From Synaphobranchus kaupii (Eukaryota; Chordata; Actinopteri; Anguilliformes; Synaphobranchidae), in assembly GCA_029718625.1 (NCBI GenBank), contig CM056376.1, forward strand, positions 85,230,356 through 85,294,355: DNA of 64,000 nucleotides, read 5' to 3'. This document shows positions 1-10,700 of this stretch, one piece after another. Position 1 is the stretch's first letter. Every line of letters begins with the position of its first letter. Both the position numbers and the translations under genes were made by a program. The notes under the pieces were generated by a model that was not told where the DNA came from, made no database searches, and saw only the letters and a list, made by a program, of their open reading frames with translations.

Positions 1-1535
1 GGGTGTGGTGGTGCATGCCCATATACACTGCAAGCATCAACAGGAGAAAAAAAAAAAATGTCATCTTAAAAAATCCTCCTGATGTTTTTAGTACATTTAA
101 ATGCCATTTAAAACCGACTTGTTTGAAACACATTTTCATTCACAGCAATAATTTTGTTGCCATTGGTGACCCAGCAGATAAAATTAAAGTGTCTCATGCT
201 ATGAGAAATATGTTACATTTTTATTCAGTCGTACAATCAGTAATGGCTGAATAAATGTAAATACAATTTACATCCAGCTGCATTGTTTGGTGTCTTTTGA
301 TAGTTGGTGGTTCATTCCTCTTCCTGGTTAAACGAAAGACTTTAAAAGAATACTCAGTGCCATTGTGGCTAATACTCCACATTGAGAGAGACAAAGTGAG
401 GTTCATGGCTGTGCAATAGACTGGTGTGCTACTACATCAGTTGTTTTGTGCCACAGAAATCACAATAAGCTCAGGACGTGCGAGCCATTCGCCTCACATA
501 TCTTTAGGGAGCTGTTTTGCGGACCCTCATAAGTCCTGATATACAGCTAAATCACGTCACCTTCCTCAGCCGTGTGGCCAGACTGCATTGCTGGACCCTC
601 CTTTCATGGGTTAACCGCATGTTCATGCTCAAGGATGGACTGTTTTTTTGGCAGTTCTGTTAATGTGTGACAGAACACAAACTCATTTCTATATAACGGG
701 TGCAGACATGGTGTATCCTCCAGCCGTACAGCTGTACAGCTGTTTCTTTTCATCTTCCAAAAGAAACAAACAAAAGCAAACTAGAAAGATGTTTCTGGGT
801 GTCTTGATACCTGATAACCCCTGGTCTTGCCTCACACTGCAGTCGCTCCTGGTCTCAGACACACGTGTGCCGTCGTAATCTGTCACTAGGGCATTAATGT
901 CTGTATACCTCTCTCTGCCATATTATATTCAGTCTGACTGTAAATACATACATTAATGGTGTCTACAAGTAGCAGCATGAAGCTGGTATAGAAAAAACAA
1001 AGATCTCACCCCTGCATCCATCTCCTGAGGCTTTTCATCAGTGCCCAACCTGATTTGATTGAATCAGCAGCTACCTTATTTTGCTGCCATTGATTTGAAT
1101 TAGTGTTTAGATGGTCGCTCTGGAGTTAGGGTGGCCTTGTGCAATTTGAAATTATCCTGGAAATTGCACAAGCTGACGTAATCACTTTCTGTCTGATAAT
1201 GATAATGACAATGATGTCATTGCAGTATGGTGAAGGGCATCTTTGTCTATGACTCCTCCAACATTGTGCTGGCCACATGTCTGCTATGTAGCGTGTGGTC
1301 ACACACTGGTCTCACTGCTGGCCATCTCATGTCAGTGATAATGTTGATTACCTGTGGCACTCTCCTATTATTCATGATGTGGGGTCTCTCTAAAGCACTA
1401 ACAAATTGAGGCCAATGTGTATGTCACACCATGTCTTAACCATCACAGATAGTCTGCTTGTACTACATCACCTGGCAACCATTTCCATGTATTGGTTACT
1501 GATATATTGTATGTTGTGTTGACTTGTGTTGATGT
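1..1535. other. ELK3 upstream or first-intron sequence, no gene seen
   Basis: The sequence is AT-rich with no supported exon. Apart from the 1136-1182 motif cluster I see nothing that can be named. A small open frame at 1227-1409 is hydrophobic but has no family resemblance. The region is probably ELK3 intron 1, because the ETS exon has an acceptor and family members carry a 5' non-coding exon. Confidence 0.6.
1136..1182. promoter_or_regulatory. Palindromic C/EBP-like pair followed by a CRE/ATF-like site
   Basis: Two 12-base arms (cttgtgcaattt at 1136-1147 and aaattgcacaag at 1161-1172) form an exact inverted repeat, each containing a C/EBP-like TTGCACAA or TTGTGCAA core. Two bases later TGACGTAA (1174-1181) is a close match to a CRE/ATF or hybrid C/EBP-ATF site. 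It lies about 360 bp before the ELK3 start codon, probably in intron 1. Regulatory function is inferred from motif form only. Confidence 0.4.
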
Positions 1536-1537
1536 AG

Positions 1538-1746
1538 GTATGGAGAGTGCCATCACACTGTGGCAGTTCCTGCTGCAGCTGCTCTTGGACCAGAACCACA
1601 AGCACCTGATCTGCTGGACCTCCAATGATGGAGAGTTCAAGCTACTCAAGTCTGAGGAAGTGGCCAAGCTGTGGGGCCTACGCAAGAACAAGACCAACAT
1701 GAACTATGACAAACTTAGCAGGGCCCTGCGCTACTACTATGACAAG
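1538..1746 (+). CDS. ELK3: ELK3 first coding exon (ETS domain)
   Basis: Acceptor TAG ends at 1537. The ATG is at 1540, and GACAAG is followed by the donor gtaatt at 1747. It encodes residues 1-69: the [10 protein letters not shown] helix, the WGLRKNK segment and the recognition helix with R61 and R64. The pyrimidine tract before the acceptor is weak and interrupted by G, so the exact 5' border is less certain than the coding frame, which stays open further upstream. Confidence 0.93.
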
Positions 1747-4700
1747 GTAATTACATACTTTTACACCAGTGGTCCCTATCTCTGTTCCTGGAGATCTACC
1801 GTCCTGTAGGTTTTCACTCCAACCCTAACAAAGCACGCCTCATTCAACAGCTAGGGATTTTGTTGAGCTGCTAATTAGTAGAACCAGTTGTGCCGAATTA
1901 GGGTTGAAATGAAAACCTACAGGACGGTAGATCTCCAGGAACAGGATTAGGGACCACTGCTTTACACTGTGACATTACACTGCATGAACATGTACGATTA
2001 CTTACATCTGCCACAATGGAAATCATCGTATATTGCATTAAGTTTATATGTTCTGTAATTATGAGTCTGACCTTGGTTTGGCAACTCCATTGTTTTCCAC
2101 AATTTCTCATTGTGTGCTTGATATGTTTGACTTGAAGCTGTCTGGCACAGGGTTGGCTATTTAAAATTCAGAATGTCCTATTATTTATTGTGAACGTGTG
2201 GTGTTTTAGGTTTTTGTCATGGCTCCTATTTTACCCTTTTGGGCTGGTTTTCAAATAACATTTTTGACTTAAAACTTCAAACAAAAATATATTAATCATA
2301 GTTCTGTATCACCACTATTAAGGTTATGATATCCACTTTAATCTATTTAAATAATAACCATCTTTACTCTCCCAACATAAACTAACCCTTTTAATTAAAA
2401 AAAGCCATTCGTACAATGCAGCAGCAATAACAGTTGAATATACGTTCACATTTCCATGACACGGAAGGGGCAAGCCCCATTTTGGTAATCTGATTGACGT
2501 TGACATCCTCCCACTCACCCTCATCCGTGGCTTGTCTGAACGGAAGTAAGCTCATTTTTGCATTACAAATTCTGTTGTTCCTCTTTTCAGTAGACAAACA
2601 GGCCCAGCTGCAGTTTAAACCCCCCTCCCCCCCCACTACCAACTTCTGCTTTTCTCACATGAAACTCAGATATAAGGGTGGCACACCTATGTGCATCTAG
2701 CTGTGATTTAAGGATAGTGGTGTCATTTAAAATATGTATATAGGCCGTGAACAAAAAATGTAACTGCCAGTGTTAAGTAATTTAATAGGGGTTGGGTCTC
2801 CACATGTGGGGAAGAGGGCGTCACTCGTTTGTGAAACGCCAACCAACGCTTTAGTTGTTGGAAGTGTAAAATGCTGTCTTTGGTCCAGAATATCCCATAA
2901 ATGCTTGAATGGGTTCAGATTTGGTTACTGAGAAGGCTGTGACATATGGATAAGGTCAGTGTCTACCTCAAACCATTTTGTGACTGTTAGTGCTCTGTGT
3001 ATGGGGACATTGTCATTCTGAAATACATCCCTCTGCAGGAAAGAAATGGTTACACGTGGTGTATGCTCACTCAGCACCATTAAGTACCAATTGACATTGA
3101 CCATACTTTCTAAGGGCGTGAGTGTACTCAAAGCATGCCAAGAAAATGTGTCCCACACCATTACCACACCACCAGAACACTTTACTGTGGCAACACTATT
3201 CTGCTTTCATATTTTATTCACTACCTGTAGCTTTCTGTACTGTATCCAATATATTATATGAATCAGGGATGCACGATAATATCGGGACTATATCGTCATA
3301 GGCCAATAATAGCTTAAAATTAATTTGTGTTATCGGCCTAAGAATATACGTATGCGTATACATATACGTAACGGCATACTGTATATGATGACGCAGAAGA
3401 GGTGACACAGATGTTGTAAACAAAGTGAAAACGTCATGCTCATAAAGCAGCCGAATCATAGTTGTCTGGAATTTAACGTTCTCATTAAGTTGACTGCAGT
3501 TTTGTGCTATGATGTAAAACAGGGCTCTATTGGTATAGGCACTGACCACCATATCCAGTCAAATATCGGTTATGGATATCAGCCACAGAATTTCCATATT
3601 GTGTATTCCTAACATATTTCTTTACTGGCAGTGTTGTGTATCGTCATCTTTAGTTAAATGAAAAACAACTAAAGATGAAAGATAAATATTCTGGACCAAA
3701 GGCACATTTCCTTTTTACGTATAATGTTTACATTCATTTATACCATTTGAGAGATTGAAACTAATTTGAATAGGAAGGTAATCCTGTTGTATGTGTTTGC
3801 CCTCCCTGTTTTCTCCTTTTCAGAACATCATCAAGAAGGTGATCGGTCAGAAGTTTGTGTACAAGTTTGTGTCATTCCCAGACATCCTGAAGATGGACCC
3901 CCAGGCCGTGGAGATGGGGCGGGACGGGGGAGGGGCAATGCTCCAGGAGGCGGAGTTGCTGGGGCCTGACGGTGAGGAAGAGGACGCCTCCAAACTGCCC
4001 CTGTCGGCCCTCCGCACCTCCGCCTGCCGCAACGACTATATCCACTCCGGCCTGTACTCCTCCTTCACCGTCAGCTCCCTGAGGAACCAGCAGCATCTGC
4101 TGCGCGCCATCAAGGTGGAGAAGCAGCGGACGGAGCGCGAAGACGAGGCGCGAACCGTTATCCGCTTCGTGGCCAACAGGTCGGAGAGGAGCGGGGCGCT
4201 GCCGGTGGTGTCCCTCCCGTCCTCTCCTCCCGCCTCTTCCTCGGCCGAAGTCTTCTTTACCTCAAAACCGTCCCCTTCCCCTCGGCCGTCTGTCTCTTGC
4301 TCCCCCTCCCCCTCCAACAGCCCAGTGTTTGCGTCTGGCCGTGGGCGGAGCCCGGAGGTGGAGGCGGATGACTCGGAGCAGTGCGCTCAGCCCCTGAACC
4401 TGTCGGCGGGCCACAGGGACCGCGTCTCTAATGCTCTGGAGAAGAGGAGCGCCGGTGGCGGGCCCCCCTCTAAAACCAAGAAGCCAAAGGGCCTGGAGAT
4501 CTCTGCCCCCTCCCTGTTACTGTCAGCAAGTGACATCGGCTCCATCGCACTCAACAGCCCAGCACTGCCCTCGGGGTCACTGACCCCTGCCTTTTTCACT
4601 GCACAGGTGAGTCTCAGACTTGTCTCACTTACCAGTTATTCTCAATGCACAGGTGAACTCCACACTCACCGCCGCTCTCACTGTACAAGTGAGTCTAACA

Positions 4701-7700
4701 CCTGTCTCTTACCTGCCAATTTTATTGCACGGGCAAGTCTGATACTGCTACTCTGACATGAGTATTTGCTGTGTTACCTGTTTCTTATGTCAATTCACAA
4801 CTGTCATATAATACATATGAGAAAATGTTTTTTGACTTATGTAAACATTTGACTAAGTGTACCATTATGTAGGCTTACTTGATGAGAATGAAAACCAGCC
4901 CTCCAGTCCATTACTTTAGTTTACAATCACAATGGTTGATCTATATACATAGATGTATGGAACATTGGTCCCACGCCTCTCCAAAACACGAAAAATTCCA
5001 CAGAACGTTACAACTTTACTTGACAGGTCTACCCTAAACCTTTGTACTAAAGGCAAGTGGATTTGTGCTAAGTTCCACAAACATATCTGTGCCAAAAATA
5101 TTAAGAAGAAATGTGATTCCCTGCACCCCTCACTTTTGAAATAGATGTACAGTCAATTCTTGAAAAAGTTCACTAAGTTTTCTTTGTGGAAACCAATCTA
5201 ACACCCGGGGGTATACTACAAAGCAGGATTACTTAGTTAGCTGGATAACTGCACTGAGTAAAACCTGGAACCTTCCCAAATCTGGAACATGGACTGAAGT
5301 AAAAAGAGCTGTTCCGGGTTTTACTCAGTGCAGTTATCCAGCTAACTAAGTAATCCTGCTTCGTAGTATATCCCCCTGATCAGAGTGCCTGCCTCTGTGG
5401 TGGCTAGAGCTGCATACCTTCTTCCTAAGGTTCAGAACGATGCTGTTTGGTAGAAACTGGGGATGATGTCATTATGGCTACAACAGGTAGTAAATGTGTT
5501 TAACATTAACATGATTGCAGGAAGGAACTAAGAATAGCTGCAGATTTAACCACCATTCCAAATGGGGGGGGGGGGGGGGGGGGGTGTTGCTGTTGCCACA
5601 ACCTCGGCTTTGTGAACTGATGACATTTCTCCCTATTCCTTATTTGTTTTGTGGCTCCTTTGTTTGTGGAGTTGAAAGTCTCAGGAATTCTTAATACGTT
5701 TTAGTCAATTTTTCTTGGTGTTTTGCCTCTCTGTGTGAAACTCACTTCTGAGCACTGGAATTTCTCCAGGCCAATGATTTCATACTCCCACAAGCATAGT
5801 TTTATTACGGGAATGGTACAAGTGAGATATCACAGAAAGGACTGCACATGTTCTTAAAATATTGAATTGGGAATGGGAAGTCATATTTTCCATTCTTAGG
5901 AATGGAATACAACTGCAGCATTCTGGAAGCATTCAAGAATTTCCTTTGAAATCACAATCATTGTTTTACAATTTGATTGCTAAATGGTGAATATTTCATT
6001 AAAACCAGTGAAGCCATTGGTAAAGGTGCTCGCTCCAAGACTATGAGACTATAATAGCCTTATTGTATGTCGCTTTGGATAAAAGTGTCTGCCAAATAAT
6101 TGTAATGTAATGTAATGTATAGCCCAGAAATGTCTAGTTTAAGCTTGTCCTCAGCCAACTATGACTGTGGATCCACAAAGTTGGACAAAGTCCTCAGGGC
6201 ATCATTGCATTAGCACCTCTCAGTCATCCAACAGGCACCTACTTGTACAAGAGAGACAAACGGGCAAAAACAAGGGAACCCCAAGTCACACATCACATGA
6301 ATTGCCCTCATAATATTTTTATACAACCAGAAAGTGACTTGTTCCTTTAATAAGTACAATATTTCAGCTGGAGTATGATGCAGATCAGATGTGGCAGTAT
6401 ATTACTAGGAAAAGGCACACTTTAATGTGATTTAGTAGAGATTATAAGATCAGTAAAACCTTCTACAACAGGGTCTAGCATGAATCATGTGGAAGAGTGC
6501 ACATCTTGAGTACAAAGCAAAATGTAAGACACTCAAATCTTTCTTAAGGCTGGAGTGTAAGGAGAAGAATCCATAAGCAATGCCATATGCTGTTAATCCT
6601 GTACATTCTGAATGGGAGACTAGGTCCCACAGTAACAAAAGCTCACTTCATTTGTGTGACATGAGAAGCGGGGGGGAGAGAGAGGGAGAGAAAGAGCGAG
6701 ACAGAAGGGGGAAGTGAAAGAGAGAAAAAGCACGAGAGAGAAAGAGAGGGAATAATTGATGTCATATGTTCCTATCTAACCTGACAGCGGGTTTCCAAGG
6801 TTCCAAACCACCGGATGGTCACCCAAATCACCATGCCATGACCCTCCTAGAATGCTCCCAGGGTTGAAACCTTGTGCTGTTCCCTCAAAGCTTGGAAAAG
6901 AGAGAGAAAGAGAGTGTGGAATCCAGCACCATAACCACCACTCCATCTACACCGAATCATAGATTCTGGGACACACCCATGAGGGAAACCACAGTACTGA
7001 ATGTACTGAATTAGGGGAGAAACCTCACTCTTGAACATTGACATAGGCAAGAAGCACGATTGGACACAAACTGAAAAGAAAAACTGTTCACCCGTGGCTC
7101 AGTTCTCCTCTGGCCGGTTGTAGTGCAGTAACATCTACTGAAAGGTTACACGGATATCATGACTTAAACATGTGTCTGCAGAGCTACATTGACCAGTAGT
7201 TTACCTTACTGTCCTCAGACAGACCTCTATTTCAGAGTCAAACTTACAGTTAACAAATTCTACTGTTATATTTCACCCTGAAAGATTTTCATTTCAAAAT
7301 TAGACCATTGTAGATAGCAGGACTGAGGCCAAAGTTTCTCACATGCACACAGTCTGGCTACCGTACTGCGCATTGAACAATTCATGGTGCTAAAAATGCA
7401 GTTTTAGGAAATGGATAAATTAAATGTTCAGGAATAACAAAGACAGTAGGCGTTGCATTAGGCTGATGACATATCATCATCAAATTAAGGTTAAGGGTTT
7501 GTAACAGGTTACCTATCTTGCTACACGACAAACCGGCTCAGTTTCTTAAATGAAAGTTGGTTATAAACTAATCTACTATCTTTACATCACATCTGCTCTG
7601 CCAGATAACTCTTGGCTGGTAACTATTAGGGAAAGTCAGTTATAATAATGATTTAACATGCAGAAATGTCACAGTAATGCAGTGTTGGTACATATACAGT

Positions 7701-10700
7701 AAATTAGCATAAAAGTAGTATAGAAATGATTGAATGATTAGAATGATCATTTATATGGTACAAAAAATTACTTAAAACACTTTGCCTCAGGAAATTTTTC
7801 TTTCAGTCCAGAATACAGAATTGGAGGACAATAATGGCTTCCTCTGTTTCTAGCTTGTTCTGGCTAGCTAGGTTATGGATGTTCACAAGCTTTCTGTTTA
7901 CTAATAGCTTAAAATTGTAAAGAGAAAGTACAAACCGTAAAATGGTATAAGCCTGAAAGTAATAAGTAATATATACCAAAGCCGGTAGCCAACTAAAGTT
8001 TGTCCTTCAGACTTATTTTAGTTTATCTTCATTTTTATGGTTTGTAAACATTTACTTTAGCTGTAGGCATATTTTATTTTTAGTGACAGAACTGACATGT
8101 CTACCAGTGGTGTCCCAGCAGTACGCCCTCATGCACTGTGTGCAGTGTACTATGATATACAGCTATATGATGCAAAGGTTTCCAGTAAAAAATAGCAGTG
8201 GAACAAAAATGCAGTTTGTCCTATCTACAGAAAATGAACCAATTGACTATCAATAAAATACAAAAGGTGAATGACTGCACACAATTAGCAAATATTTACC
8301 AAAGTTGCATAGCTACTACCAGACTGTGTGTAAAGGACTCTTATGCAGGCAAGCAGATCTCAACTATTTCTAGCTGTTTTTTAGTTAGGCAGAAAGTTTC
8401 ATAATGTTAGAAGCAGGTTGCTACTAGCCAGTGTGGATTAACTGCCTGTTTTTTTCAAAAGTATAAATAGTATAGCTTACCAAAGCACAAGAAATGTAAC
8501 AGGGATGCATGGTAGTGACATTTTGTAAATCTTATTTTATAACTGTTCGAGTTAAATCCAAAAAATCTGATCTGGAATAATAATGATTAAAGAGAATTAT
8601 CCTATCTGCTAACTAAATATCAGAGTTAGTCTATGCTTTTAACCAAGTGGTACAGTGTTGGAGCATTTGTGTTTGAGAAGATGTGGAAACAATTGTCCCC
8701 TTAATTGTGTCTGGCTTTTATTTGAATCCCATCTATGACATAAGAGATATAATCACTGTCATTATAATTTATTTTATTTTGGGCCTTGAAATGAATAAAT
8801 AAATCAGTACATGCAATCAGACGGAGTAAATGTGGTCTTTGACACAACAAAGTGGAAAATCCATGTGCTTCAGTTTGTAGGAGGCCCATGGCTGCCCCTC
8901 CTTACTGGAGATTGGCCCTGACTACAGTTTGACTGTCTTATTTAGCTTTTTCAGCTACATAAATGTGTATAAAAAATAAATAAATGTGACTTGCTTTTTG
9001 TTGTTGTTTGTTTGCTCTGGGGATGCTGGCAACGAGTGTGAGGGCTGGTGCGTGTCATCTCAATCCTCTGAAACAAGCTTACAGTAGCATCCAACTGATT
9101 GCTGCGTGTATGTCAACTGCAATGTTGAACTGCATTGGCAAACCAAGAACCTGGTGAATGAGATGATTTGGATGTATATCTCATGTAAGAGGGTTTGTGA
9201 AACGGAACTGTCTTACATTGACCCCACTGCCCCCCCCCTTTCTCTCTCTGCAGACTCCTTCAGGGCTGCTGCTGACCCCCAGCCCCCTGCTGTCTGGTAT
9301 TCACTTTTGGAGCAGCTTGAGTCCCGTCGCCCCCCTGAGTCCCGCCCGGCTGCAGGGACACAGTTCCCTATTCCAGGTGCAGAGCTAAGACTGGGAGGGA
9401 ATTCAGGAATGTTGAATGACTCTTGTCCTTTCTCCCAGTTGTGTGCAGGCTTTCAAAAAGTGACTGTATTTGCTATGGCAATGAAGAGAACGCAATTGCA
9501 TAGATGAGTGGGAGAGATCCCGCAAGCACACATCCTCACCACTTTTAGGGACAAAAGCAAGGATTAGTGACTGGACTGTAGTTTAGACCCATTAAGTAAT
9601 CTGGAGAGCTGGTTGAGTGAACCATGCAGAAGATGGCCTTGCACAGTTGGATTTTATTGGATTAATGGAGCAGCGCGCTTGGCCACAGAAGTTTGGTAGG
9701 GTTTAGCTTCCATATGTGCTCTTAAGTAAGCGAACAGTCAAGGCCTGAAGCCACAGGTGATTTGACTACACAGGCAGCCGAGTATGAGATTTGAATGTCT
9801 ACGTTAGAGCAGAAACCAGAACTGGTGGAATTGTGTCCCTGGAGGAGTGGAGGTGTGTCCATCAATGGCTTAGGGGCTTCAGGGACAGAAACGGTCTGCT
9901 ATATTAAACACAGGTGTTCTTATGAGTCTTCCCTCTATTATATGAGCAGCTATGGAAAGGCATAGTCCCACAGGATTTCAGGGTCTCTTTGCATCTTTTT
10001 AGTGATTACATCACTATGGCACTGGGTGCATTAATCAGTGATATAGATTCAAAGTAGCGTGTATGTCCGTAAATAGTACAGTGCAGGTTTTCATAAGGTT
10101 GGCGCCAGTACAGGCTGTGGATGTCAGTAAATGGTACAGTGCAGGTTTTCATAAGGTTGGCGCCAGTACAGGCTGTGGATGTCAGTAAATGGTACAGTGC
10201 AGGTTTTCATAAGGTTGGCGCCAGTACAGGCTGTGGATGTCAGTAAATAGTACAGTGCAGGTTTTCATGAGGTTGGCTCCAGTACAGGCTGTGGATGTCA
10301 GTAAATGGTACAGTGCAGGTTTTCATAAGGTTGGCTCCAGTACAGGCTGTGGATGTCAGTAAATGGTACAGTGTAGGTTTTCATAAGGTTGGCGCCAGTA
10401 GCGGCTGTGTATGTCAGTAAATAGTAGACTGCAGGTTTTCAGAGGCTGGATCCAGTACGGACTGTGTGTCAGTGAATGGAACAGTGTACATAACAGCCTC
10501 CAGGAAAGGCCCTGTTGTTTCTGTGGGTGCTCCACTCTCTCAGTACCTCAGCCCAGGCAATGGTGTCAAGTTTCTGTGCTCATGTGAGATGAGAGGGAAA
10601 TCCTGTGGATACTTCCTGTTCAAGCCAGGGGAGGTCATCTGAAAAGCGTGGGCGGGGTCCAGTAGGGGGGAGGGTGGTATCCGGTTTCTTATTTACGCTC

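Larger units (their letters stand above)
4607..9253. other. ELK3 intron between second and third coding exons
   Basis: 4.6 kb of AT-rich intron. It holds an inverted-repeat element (5207-5376), a 21-base G run (5564-5584), a SINE/LINE-type tail (6040-6118) and a GA-rich tract (6669-6750). In the rest (about 6120-6660 and 6760-9250) I see no gene, tandem array or recognisable element. Confidence 0.7.
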
